From the NCBI RefSeq assembly GCF_025642155.1, contig NZ_CP106798.1:4898001-4962000 (forward strand): 64,000 bases of DNA, written 5' to 3'. A program made the translations under genes and the position numbers. Within the stretch, counting starts at the first letter, position 1. Every line of letters starts with the position of its first letter. This DNA is from Streptomyces sp. HUAS 15-9 (GTDB taxonomy: Bacteria; Actinomycetota; Actinomycetes; Streptomycetales; Streptomycetaceae). Under the pieces are notes generated by a model that searched no databases, was not told where the DNA came from, and saw only the letters and a program-made list of their open reading frames with translations. Below are positions 9,144-16,779 of the stretch, piece by piece.

Positions 9144-10379
9144 CTAGTTGGCGTCGTCGCTGTCGATTCCCAGGCCTGGGAGGAGGCCCGGGAGCAGGGG
9201 TGGCAAGGTGACGTCCGGCTGTGTGGTCGGGGTCTTGCTGGTGGACGGGGACGCGCTGCCGCTGCTCTTCGGCGGGTCGAACAGGCCGCCCGTGGTGCCG
9301 CCGAGCAGGCCGTCTCTCTCGCTGCCGGAGGCCGAGCCGCTGGGGCTGCCCGTGCTCGAGCTCCGGCCGGAGGCGGAGCTGCCCGTGGACGGCGCGGTCG
9401 ACCGGTGTGTGCCGGAGGAACCGGGGGACGCCGAGCCGGAGCCCTGCCGCTTGCCGTCCGAGGTCTGCGAGGGCGGCTGCGGGAGCAGGGACTGGAGCGG
9501 CGCCACCTCTTCGTCTATGGCGTCGAACACCGACGAGACCTGGTCACTGACGTCCCCGAGCTGGACGGGCAGCTTCTCGCGGAGCGCGCCCCAGGCCTCA
9601 CGGTGGGACCGCGAGAAGGCGGAGAGGGCCTGGATGGGGCCCAGGGAGTCCGGGTCGCGCTCGTAGGCCGCGTGCAGCAGGCGGTGGCCCTCCGAGACGT
9701 CGTGCTGCATGCCGGACAGGGTATGGCGGATCTCGCCGATGGACTCGTGGTCCAGCTGGCCGCTGCGCCCGCGCTCCATCAGCCGTCTGGCCTCGCTCAG
9801 CCTCGTCGAGGCCTGGTCGAGATACGTCTGGCCGCGCTCGTCCTCCCCGTCGCTCATGTAGTTGAGCTTGAAGTCCTCGATGCCGCGTTTGAGGCCGTAG
9901 AGCGAGTCACCGGGCAGCGCGTCAGAACTCGCGGCGGCCACTCCGCCGAAGGCCCCGGCGGCCACCCCGACGCTGAGTCCGCCGGCCGCGAGGCCCTTGG
10001 TCAGCCGTGAACGCGGTCGCAACTTCCCCAATGTGCCGGCCCGATGGGCGCCCTTGGCCCGGTGGGACCGCTGCTCGGGCACCGAAGGATCCGCCGCCCC
10101 GCCCAGCGTGCCCTCCCGCAGCATGGCCTCCATCGCGGCCACGAGCTGGGCCCGCTGGACGACCTTGACCTCCGGGTCGAGCTCCGGTCTGGGCAGCGCG
10201 CCCAGACCGGCGGCGAGGGCCAACAGCTCGCCCTGCTCGGTCCGTTCCGCAGCCGCGGGGACCGGTGGCGACGCTCCCGGACTCTCGGACTGCGTGGCCG
10301 CCGTGTCCCGGTCGGACTGCTCCTCCAGGGCCTGGGCGAAGGCGTTCGCCCGCCGGTGCGCCGATACGTTCGCGATCAC
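9144..10379 (-). CDS. rsbN: anti-sigma factor RsbN, antagonist of sigma-BldN
   Basis: The 411-residue protein sits just downstream of bldN, where rsbN lies in streptomycetes. The N-terminal 120 residues are cytoplasmic and should hold sigma-BldN. One membrane segment follows at about 129-150, then a DUF5667-type helical domain (around ALPGDSLYGLKRGIEDFKL). A Ser/Gly/Pro-rich tail of about 120 residues completes it outside the cell. There is no zinc-binding anti-sigma motif, in line with the published description of RsbN. The frame opens at GTG 10388, but GTG 10379 is chosen because AGGAGG lies 8 bases before it and gives MIANVSAHRR. A putative sigma-BldN promoter lies upstream. Confidence 0.88.
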   Translation of the reverse strand: MIANVSAHRRANAFAQALEEQSDRDTAATQSESPGASPPVPAAAERTEQGELLALAAGLGALPRPELDPEVKVVQRAQLVAAMEAMLREGTLGGAADPSVPEQRSHRAKGAHRAGTLGKLRPRSRLTKGLAAGGLSVGVAAGAFGGVAAASSDALPGDSLYGLKRGIEDFKLNYMSDGEDERGQTYLDQASTRLSEARRLMERGRSGQLDHESIGEIRHTLSGMQHDVSEGHRLLHAAYERDPDSLGPIQALSAFSRSHREAWGALREKLPVQLGDVSDQVSSVFDAIDEEVAPLQSLLPQPPSQTSDGKRQGSGSASPGSSGTHRSTAPSTGSSASGRSSSTGSPSGSASGSERDGLLGGTTGGLFDPPKSSGSASPSTSKTPTTQPDVTLPPLLPGLLPGLGIDSDDAN

Positions 10380-10510
10380 TGGCGGCACCTCCTCTCGTCA
10401 TGACGGTCGACTCCCCAGGGGGTCCTGAGGGTTGCACGCCCTCGAGCACTTCCACACGATCTGCTGATCAGGGTCGGCCCGGACGTGACCACAGGGAGCC
10501 TGTATCCCGC

Positions 10511-10539
10511 ACAACGACTGGCGCGGCACTTGGGTTACG
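10511..10539 (-). promoter_or_regulatory. candidate sigma-BldN promoter of rsbN
   Basis: Read on the - strand, CGTAAC is followed by 17 bases and CGTTGT. The published sigma-BldN consensus is CGTAAC, about 16 bases, CGTTGA, so both boxes fit nearly perfectly. Its position, about 130 bases before the rsbN start and downstream of bldN, agrees with the known autoregulatory loop in which sigma-BldN transcribes its own anti-sigma gene. Confidence 0.6.
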
Positions 10540-10626
10540 GACGCCAGATGAACGGATCAGAAAGACAACAAACCCTCACGGAACGTGAGTTGGGCGTTGC
10601 TCACCGTGTCCGGGCGACGGCACGCG

Positions 10627-11406
10627 TCAGCGTGCGTCGTCGGGCAGGAGCCGGGCGAGGGTGCGCACGGCCCGGTACTGGAGGGTCTTGATGGCGCCCT
10701 CGTTCTTGCCCATCACCCGGGCCGTCTCCGCGACGGAGAGACCCTGGAGGAAGCGGAGCGTCACGCACTCCTGCTGCTGCGGGTTGAGCCGCCGTACGGC
10801 GTCGAGCAGCGCGGCGTTCGAGAGCGACTCCAGGACAGAGTCCTCCGGGGAGCGCTCGACCTCGTTGGCGTCGAGCATCTCACCGGTCGTCACTTCGAGA
10901 CGGAACCGGCTCGACTTGAAGTGGTCGGCGACCAGGTTGCGGGCGATGGTGACCAGCCAGGCGCCGAAGTCGCGGCCCTGCCAGGTGAACGTGCCGATGC
11001 GGCGCAGCGCGCGCAGGAACGTCTCACTCGTGAGGTCCTCGGCCGTCGCCTTGCCGCCGACGCGGTAGTAGATGTAGCGGTACACCGTGTCGCTGTACTG
11101 GTCGTACAGGCGACCGAAGGCCTCGGCCTCGCCGGACTGGGCGCGCTCGACGAGGTCCATCATCCGCGCGCTGTCGCTGTCCGCGGCCGGACGGCGGGCG
11201 GTGGCCGCACCGGCCGAGCGGCCGCGTCTGCCGACCGCGGCGCCGCCGTCGGCCAGTGCGTAGCACGGGCCCACGGGCGCGGCGGTGGCGAAGGCGGGGA
11301 CGGCGGACGCGGTGGGGACGTAGCCGCGCAACAGCTGCTGGGCCGTCGCGACCGTTGCGCGCAGCGTAGCCAGGCCCGAGGCGTCAACCCCGACGTGTGG
11401 GTACAC
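10627..11406 (-). CDS. bldN: developmental ECF sigma factor sigma-BldN (with N-terminal pro-region)
   Basis: The 259-residue protein matches the sigma factor that turns on chaplin, rodlin and bldM genes for aerial hyphae. Region 2 is at about 85-150, with LYDQYSDTVYRYIYYRVGG and SETFLRALRRI; region 4 is at about 195-250, with LNPQQQECVTLRFLQGLSV and GAIKTLQYRAVRTL. The first 80 or so residues, MYPHVGVDASGLATLRAT onward, are the extra N-terminal pro-region characteristic of BldN, known to be removed by proteolysis. The start is GTG. rsbN lies 247 bases downstream on the same strand. Expression is known to depend on BldD and other bld genes; a 336-bp gene-free region upstream should hold those signals. 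Confidence 0.95.
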   Translation of the reverse strand: MYPHVGVDASGLATLRATVATAQQLLRGYVPTASAVPAFATAAPVGPCYALADGGAAVGRRGRSAGAATARRPAADSDSARMMDLVERAQSGEAEAFGRLYDQYSDTVYRYIYYRVGGKATAEDLTSETFLRALRRIGTFTWQGRDFGAWLVTIARNLVADHFKSSRFRLEVTTGEMLDANEVERSPEDSVLESLSNAALLDAVRRLNPQQQECVTLRFLQGLSVAETARVMGKNEGAIKTLQYRAVRTLARLLPDDAR

Positions 11407-11742
11407 GGGACTCCCAGAGGCAGAGCTTCCATCACGTGCAGTGCGGAACCGTTCACCCGTCGTGGCGACGGAGAGGTACCGGTTTGCGTCCCAGGAGAAT
11501 AACGCTTCGTGCAGGCGCTGCTACACCCAGTTGCTCAAATCATCGATTGCGTCGCTTCGGTAACCGTTTGACGCCGCTTCAAGTGCCATAGGGTGAACGC
11601 TTGTTGATCGGAAAAGTGCGGGTTTCTACGGAGCGAGGGCGTGTTGAGGCGCCGGACGGCATAATCCGGCACCTGAGTGCGGCCGACCGGGGGTTTGTGG
11701 CGGTGGCGGCAGAAGTGCGACAGAAGTGGTGACGGAAAGCGT
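11407..11742 (-). promoter_or_regulatory. bldN upstream region, no gene
   Basis: These 336 bases between bldN and the HAD-IB gene carry no convincing gene. They should contain the bldN promoters. Near 11440-11457, AGTGC and TCACC separated by 8 bases loosely resemble paired BldD half-sites, but this is weak. A short hairpin, GCCGGA/TCCGGC at 11651-11670, may end the transcript of the HAD-IB gene. Confidence 0.45.
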
Positions 11743-12681
11743 CTACCTACGGCGTCGGTGCAGGGCGATCGCGGCCGCGGTGCCGCCGGCGACCGCTCCG
11801 ACGCCCGCCGCCGCGGGGATGCCGACCTTCGCCGCCTTGCGGCCGGTGCGGTAGTCGCGCAGCCGCCAGTCCTTCTCCCGGGCGTGTCTGCGCAGCTTGG
11901 TGTCCGGGTTGATCGCGTAGGGGTGGCCGACGAGCGAGAGCATCGGGATGTCGTTGTGGGAGTCGCTGTAGGCGGCGCAGCGCGAGAGGTCCAGGCCCTC
12001 CGCGAAGGCCAGCGCGCGGACCGCCTCCGCCTTCGCGGGGCCGTGCAGCGGCTCGCCGACCAGCTTGCCCGTGTAGACGCCCTCGACGGACTCGGCGACC
12101 GTGCCCAGGGCGCCGGTCAGGCCGAGGCGGCGGGCGATGACCCCGGCGATCTCCACGGGGGCCGCGGTGACCAGCCACACCCGCTGGCCCGCGTCCAGGT
12201 GGGCCTGGGCCAGCGCCCGGGTGCCCGGCCAGATGCGCTCGGCCATGTACTCGTCGTAGATCTCCTCGCCGATCGACTGGAGCTCGGCGACGCGGTGCCC
12301 CTTCACGATCGACAGCGCGGAGTCGCGGGCGTCCTGCATGTGCTCGGGGTCCTCGACCCCGGCCAGCCTGAACCAGGCCTGCTGCCAGGCGAACTTCGCC
12401 AGGTCGCGGGTCTCGAAGAACTTCCGCTTGTACAGGCCACGGCCGAAGTGGAACAGCGCGGCGCCCTGCATCACGGTGTTGTCCAGGTCGAAGAACGCGG
12501 CGGCCTTCTCGTCGCCGAGGACCGGGAAGTCGGGCTCTTCCTCCTCGGGTGCACCGGCGTCGGGAACACCGGCGGCGTCCTGCGAGGACTTGCGCGCTGC
12601 CTCCGCCGAGGCCTCGCCTGCCAACACGCTCCGCGCCGTGGCGGAGCGCCTACGGGGAGTGAGCCATCCGAGAGCGGCCAT
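11743..12681 (-). CDS. HAD-IB family phosphatase (SerB/CicA-like) with C-terminal membrane anchor
   Basis: The 312-residue protein has an acidic N-terminal extension of about 60 residues, then motif I FFDLDNTVMQG, motif II VTAAPVEI, the motif III Lys around GPAKAEAVRALA, and motif IV AYSDSHNDIPMLS. The SDSxNDxPML signature is diagnostic of HAD-IB enzymes related to phosphoserine phosphatase. A hydrophobic stretch close to the C-terminus (VGIPAAAGVGAVAGGTAAAIAL) followed by four Arg suggests a tail anchor with the enzyme in the cytoplasm. The ATG fits a leaderless promoter. The family member beside bldN is conserved in Streptomyces, but the substrate is unknown. Confidence 0.9.
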   Translation of the reverse strand: MAALGWLTPRRRSATARSVLAGEASAEAARKSSQDAAGVPDAGAPEEEEPDFPVLGDEKAAAFFDLDNTVMQGAALFHFGRGLYKRKFFETRDLAKFAWQQAWFRLAGVEDPEHMQDARDSALSIVKGHRVAELQSIGEEIYDEYMAERIWPGTRALAQAHLDAGQRVWLVTAAPVEIAGVIARRLGLTGALGTVAESVEGVYTGKLVGEPLHGPAKAEAVRALAFAEGLDLSRCAAYSDSHNDIPMLSLVGHPYAINPDTKLRRHAREKDWRLRDYRTGRKAAKVGIPAAAGVGAVAGGTAAAIALHRRRR

Positions 12682-12687
12682 GGCGTG

Positions 12688-12693
12688 AGCATA
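12688..12693 (-). promoter_or_regulatory. candidate -10 box for a leaderless transcript
   Basis: On the - strand TATGCT is followed by 6 bases and the ATG of the HAD-IB phosphatase gene. No ribosome-binding site lies between them. Confidence 0.4.
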
Positions 12694-12775
12694 GCCAGTT
12701 TGTTCGGTGGTTCCGGAGTCCGCAGGTTTGGAGGCCGTGAACTCTCCGCGACCGCCCCGTTAAAGAGGCGGGACA

Positions 12776-13060
12776 ATGGCCGACATGAGTCCCCTCTTCC
12801 GCCGCAAGGCGCCGGCTCCGCAGGACCGGCTCGTCACTCTCGTCCGCAAGCCAGGCTGTCATCTGTGTGATGACGCACAACTCGTGGTGGAGAAGGTGTG
12901 CGGTGATCTCGGTGTGGCCTGGGAGCAGAAGGACATCACTCAGGATCCGCAACTGCACGACCAGTACTGGGAACAGATTCCGGTCGTCCTGGTCGACGGT
13001 GAACAGCACACGTTCTGGCGGGTGAACGAAGAGCGGCTGCGCAAAGCACTGACCGACTAG
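12776..13060 (+). CDS. glutaredoxin-like thioredoxin-fold protein
   Basis: The 94-residue protein has the thioredoxin fold with a CHLC active site in VRKPGCHLCDDAQ near residue 32. The cis-Pro loop is EQIPVVLVDG, and the sequence belongs to the DUF836/glutaredoxin-like family. It is a likely thiol-disulfide reductant in the cytoplasm. AGAGG 8 bases before ATG 12776 supports this start; a second ATG at 12785 is possible. It directly precedes the redox regulator rex, an arrangement conserved in Streptomyces. Confidence 0.9.
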   Translation: MADMSPLFRRKAPAPQDRLVTLVRKPGCHLCDDAQLVVEKVCGDLGVAWEQKDITQDPQLHDQYWEQIPVVLVDGEQHTFWRVNEERLRKALTD

Positions 13061-13201
13061 TTCAAAGTTCCACGGATGGTCGCTTAGGATCGACGGCGAC
13101 GTGGTCTTGGGGGCGGGATTGACGAGGAAGTGTGCGGTTTTGCCCCCAGGAGAGAAGCGCGTGACCCCGGTCACGTTGGCCGGGCAAATCGGACACCATC
13201 T

Positions 13202-13219
13202 TTGTGCACGCGTTCACAA
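13202..13219 (+). promoter_or_regulatory. Rex operator (ROP) upstream of rex-hemACD
   Basis: TTGTGCACGCGTTCACAA is an 18-base inverted repeat with one mismatch to the published Rex operator TTGTGAACGCGTTCACAA. It lies 76 bases before the rex start codon. In Streptomyces coelicolor Rex represses its own operon through such a site and leaves DNA when NADH rises, so the site should link heme synthesis to redox state. Confidence 0.9.
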
Positions 13220-13295
13220 AGACATAGCCTGCTGTCGACGGGGCGGTCTGGGTCCGTGCGACCGCCCGCAGCCCCGCTCTACCCGCAGGAGCACC

Positions 13296-14057
13296 GTGGC
13301 AACTGGCCGAACACACCGAGCGGCGACCCGCAGCCGAGGGATTCCCGAGGCCACCGTCGCCAGGCTTCCGCTGTACCTCCGAGCCCTGACGGCACTGTCC
13401 GAGCGCTCGGTACCCACGGTCTCCTCCGAGGAGCTGGCGGCCGCGGCGGGGGTCAACTCCGCCAAGCTGCGCAAGGACTTCTCCTACCTGGGCTCCTACG
13501 GAACGCGCGGTGTCGGCTACGACGTCGAGTACCTCGTCTACCAGATCTCCCGCGAACTGGGCCTGACCCAGGACTGGCCGGTCGTCATCGTCGGTATCGG
13601 CAACCTCGGCGCCGCCCTCGCCAACTACGGCGGCTTCGCCTCCCGTGGCTTCCGGGTCGCCGCGCTCATCGACGCCGACCCGGCGATGGCGGGCAAGCCG
13701 GTCGCCGGCATCCCGGTCCAGCACACCGACGAGCTCGAGAAGATCATCAAGGACAACGGGGTCTCCATCGGCGTCATCGCCACCCCGGCCGGCGCCGCCC
13801 AGCAGGTCTGCGACCGCCTGGTCGCCGCCGGCGTCACCTCCATCCTGAACTTCGCGCCGACCGTGCTGACCGTCCCGGACGGCGTCGACGTGCGCAAGGT
13901 CGACCTCTCCATCGAGCTGCAGATCCTCGCCTTCCACGAGCAGCGCAAGGCCGGTGAGGAAGCCACCCCCGACGGCGGGGCCCCGGCCGTCGCAGACCGC
14001 AAGGACTCCGCCGACCAGGGGCCCGACGGGGACGTACCCGCCGTGATGCCGGCATGA
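13296..14057 (+). CDS. rex: redox-sensing transcriptional repressor Rex
   Basis: The 253-residue protein senses the NADH/NAD+ ratio. Residues about 15-85 form the winged helix (IPEATVARLPLYLRAL, then GVNSAKLRKDFSYLG as recognition area). A Rossmann domain with VIVGIGNLGAALA follows and binds the dinucleotide. The domain-swapped C-terminal helix is present (ELQILAFHEQRK), and the last 30 residues are an acidic, disordered tail. GTG 13296 is chosen because AGGAG lies 5 bases upstream and the protein then starts at the normal place; the open frame extends upstream through the operator. It overlaps hemA by 4 bases, ATGA. Confidence 0.97.
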   Translation: MATGRTHRAATRSRGIPEATVARLPLYLRALTALSERSVPTVSSEELAAAAGVNSAKLRKDFSYLGSYGTRGVGYDVEYLVYQISRELGLTQDWPVVIVGIGNLGAALANYGGFASRGFRVAALIDADPAMAGKPVAGIPVQHTDELEKIIKDNGVSIGVIATPAGAAQQVCDRLVAAGVTSILNFAPTVLTVPDGVDVRKVDLSIELQILAFHEQRKAGEEATPDGGAPAVADRKDSADQGPDGDVPAVMPA

Positions 14058-15811
14058 GTCTCCTAGTCGTCGGGCTGAGTCACCGCAGCGCTCCGGTCAG
14101 CGTGCTGGAACGCGCCGCGCTCTCCACGGACTCCCAGGTCAAGCTGCTCCAGGACACGGTCGCCGCCGAACCGGCCACCGAGGCCGCGGTGCTCGCCACC
14201 TGCAACCGCATCGAGCTGTACGCCGACGTGGACAAGTTCCACGCCGGTGTCGCCGAGCTGTCCACGCTGCTCGCCCTCCACAGCGGCGTCGGCCTGGAGG
14301 AGCTCACCCCCTACCTCTACGTGCACTACGAGGACCGGGCCGTTCACCACTTCTTCTCGGTGGCCTGCGGACTGGACTCGATGGTCGTCGGCGAGGGCCA
14401 GATCCTCGGCCAGATCAAGGAGTCCCTGGCCAAGGCGCAGGAACTGCACTCCGCCGGCCGGCTGCTGAACGACCTGTTCCAGCAGTCCCTGCGGGTCGGC
14501 AAGCGCGCCCACTCCGAGACCGGCATCGACCGCGCGGGCCAGTCCCTGGTCACCTTCGGCCTGGAGCAGCTGGCCGCGGGCACCGAGGTGCAGCTCTGGG
14601 CCAAGGGCAAGAAGGCCCTGGTCATCGGCGCCGGCTCGATGTCCTCGCTGGCCGCCGCCACGCTCGCACGCGCCGGCGTCGCCGAGATCGTCGTCGCCAA
14701 CCGCACCCTCGATCGCGCCGAGCGCCTCGCCCAGATCCTCACCGAGAGCGCCGAGACGGACGTGACGGCCCGCGCGGTACCGATGGAATCGGTGCCGTTC
14801 GAGCTGACACGTGCCGACGTCGCCGTGTCCTGCACGGGAGCGACGGGCCTGGTGCTCACCGCGGACGCGGTCGCGCGGGCCGTCACGGGCCGTACCGGCG
14901 AGGCCGCCGCCGGGGCCGAGGACGGCTCCCGTACGGCGGTGAAGGCGGACGTACGAACGGCTCCGCTGCCGCCCACCGGCGTCGGCACCGAGGAGAACTG
15001 CCCCCTCGACCTCCCCGCCGTACAGGGCACCGCGGGCTTCTCCGTGCTCGGCGAGGCAGCCGTCGCCGGAATGGCCGCCGCCGAGCTGGAACAGCACGCG
15101 GCCTGGGTGGACAACGGCGCCCCCGACACCGTCGGCCGCGACCGGCGCGCCTCCGCCGCGCCGGGTGCCGTCATCGCACTCGACCCGGCCGAGGACGCCG
15201 AGGCGATCGCCGCCCTGGCCGCCACCGTGGCGCTGGTCGGCCGCATCCCCGAGCGCCGCAGGCCCGAACCGGTGGCCGAGATACCGCGCCCGGCCCCCGC
15301 GCTCTTCCTGCTCGACCTCGCCATGCCCCGCGACATCGACGCGGCCGTGCACCGGCTGGCCGGGGTGCGGCTGGTGGACATCGAGTCGCTGGCCGAGGCG
15401 GCCGCGGACGCGCCGATGGCGGCCGACGTGGACCAGGTCCGGCGTATCGTCTCCGACGAGGTCGCGGCCTTCGGGGCGGCCCAGAGGGCCGCGCACATCA
15501 CGCCCACCGTGATCGCGCTGCGCACCATGGCCGCCGACGTCGTCGCGGGCGAGATCGCCCGGCTCGACGGACGCCTGCCCGACCTGGACGAACGCCAGCG
15601 CGGCGAGATCCGCCAGGCCGTGCACCGCGTCGTCGACAAGCTGCTGCACGCGCCGACCGTACGGGTCAAGCAGCTCGCGGCCGAACCCGGCGGCGCCGGG
15701 TACGCGGACGCGCTGCGCACCCTGTTCGACCTCGACCCCGAGACGGTGGCCTCCGTCTCCCGTGCCGAGGAAAGCACCGAGAACAAGGCCAAGAACCGAG
15801 GGCCAGCATGA
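14054..15811 (+). CDS. hemA: glutamyl-tRNA reductase
   Basis: The 585-residue enzyme reduces Glu-tRNA to glutamate-1-semialdehyde with NADPH, the first step of the C5 route to tetrapyrroles. Visible motifs are LVVGLSHRSAPVSVLERAA at the N-terminus, the catalytic Cys in ATCNRIELYA near residue 53, and VVGEGQILGQIK. The NADPH-binding loop is VIGAGSMSSLAA near 195. It is longer than the 420 residues of enterobacterial HemA because of an insertion of about 130 residues after SCTGATG (roughly 260-390), usual in streptomycetes. The C-terminal dimerisation helix is intact. It overlaps rex and hemC by 4 bases each, so the operon is translationally coupled. Confidence 0.97.
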   Translation: MSLLVVGLSHRSAPVSVLERAALSTDSQVKLLQDTVAAEPATEAAVLATCNRIELYADVDKFHAGVAELSTLLALHSGVGLEELTPYLYVHYEDRAVHHFFSVACGLDSMVVGEGQILGQIKESLAKAQELHSAGRLLNDLFQQSLRVGKRAHSETGIDRAGQSLVTFGLEQLAAGTEVQLWAKGKKALVIGAGSMSSLAAATLARAGVAEIVVANRTLDRAERLAQILTESAETDVTARAVPMESVPFELTRADVAVSCTGATGLVLTADAVARAVTGRTGEAAAGAEDGSRTAVKADVRTAPLPPTGVGTEENCPLDLPAVQGTAGFSVLGEAAVAGMAAAELEQHAAWVDNGAPDTVGRDRRASAAPGAVIALDPAEDAEAIAALAATVALVGRIPERRRPEPVAEIPRPAPALFLLDLAMPRDIDAAVHRLAGVRLVDIESLAEAAADAPMAADVDQVRRIVSDEVAAFGAAQRAAHITPTVIALRTMAADVVAGEIARLDGRLPDLDERQRGEIRQAVHRVVDKLLHAPTVRVKQLAAEPGGAGYADALRTLFDLDPETVASVSRAEESTENKAKNRGPA

Positions 15812-16779
15812 GTACCAAGGCACTGAGACTGGGGACCAGGCGAAGCAAGCTCGCCATGGCCCAGTCGGGGCAGGTGGCGGACGCCGTACGCCAGGTGACC
15901 GGACGGCCCGTCGAGCTCGTCGAGATCACCACGTACGGCGACAGGTCCCGTGAGCACCTCGCGCAGATCGGCGGCACGGGTGTGTTCGTCACGGCGCTGC
16001 GTGACGCGCTGCTGCGCGGCGAGGTCGACTTCGCGGTTCACTCGCTGAAGGACCTCCCGACCGCGCAGCCCGCGGAGCTGGTGCTGGCCGCCATTCCCGA
16101 GCGCGAGGACCCGCGTGACGTGATCGTCGCCCGGGACGCGCTGAAGTTCACCGACCTCCCGCGGGGCGCCCGCATCGGCACGGGTTCGCCGCGCCGCATG
16201 GCGCAGCTGAACGCGTACGCGCGCAGCCATGGGCTGGACATAGAGACGGTCCCGATCCGCGGCAACGTCGACACCCGCATCGGATTCGTCCGGGACGGCG
16301 AACTGGACGCGGTCGTGCTGGCCGCGGCCGGCCTCAGCCGCATGGGGCGGATCGAGGAGGTGACCGACTTCCTGTCGGTCGACACGGTTCTGCCCGCCCC
16401 CGGCCAGGGGGCCCTGGCGATCGAGTGCAGGGCGGGGAACACCGCCCAAGACACTGCCCTGATCGCGGCGCTCGGCAGGCTCGACGACCCGTTCACACGG
16501 GCCGCCGTGACCGCCGAGCGGTCACTGCTCGCCGCCCTGGAGGCCGGCTGCAGCGCTCCCGTGGGCGCGCTGGCCGACTTGCTGGCCGACGGGCGGATTG
16601 TCAAGGAAATGCGCCTGCGCGCTGTCGTCGGTACGACCGACGGCTCCCGCACGGTGCAGCTGTCCACCACCGGTCCCGTACCCGAGACGTACGAGCAGGC
16701 AGTGGCGCTCGGTCGCGAACTCGCCACCGAGATGCTTGCCCAGGGCGCGGCCGGTCTGATGGGGGAGCGAGCACATTGA
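15808..16779 (+). CDS. hemC: porphobilinogen deaminase (hydroxymethylbilane synthase)
   Basis: The 323-residue enzyme joins four porphobilinogens into hydroxymethylbilane. The N-terminal domain opens with RLGTRRSKLAMAQSGQVA, the active-site region contains HSLKDLPT, and the dipyrromethane cofactor is carried by the Cys in LEAGCSAPVGAL near residue 252. The motif IGTGSPRRMAQL is complete. It is third in the rex-hemACD operon, overlapping hemA by ATGA and hemD by TTGA. Confidence 0.97.
   Translation: MSTKALRLGTRRSKLAMAQSGQVADAVRQVTGRPVELVEITTYGDRSREHLAQIGGTGVFVTALRDALLRGEVDFAVHSLKDLPTAQPAELVLAAIPEREDPRDVIVARDALKFTDLPRGARIGTGSPRRMAQLNAYARSHGLDIETVPIRGNVDTRIGFVRDGELDAVVLAAAGLSRMGRIEEVTDFLSVDTVLPAPGQGALAIECRAGNTAQDTALIAALGRLDDPFTRAAVTAERSLLAALEAGCSAPVGALADLLADGRIVKEMRLRAVVGTTDGSRTVQLSTTGPVPETYEQAVALGRELATEMLAQGAAGLMGERAH

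Noticed and set aside
11440..11457. BldD box upstream of bldN
   Set aside because: bldN is a known BldD target, but the half-sites seen here (AGTGC and TCACC) match poorly, and others of similar quality occur by chance.
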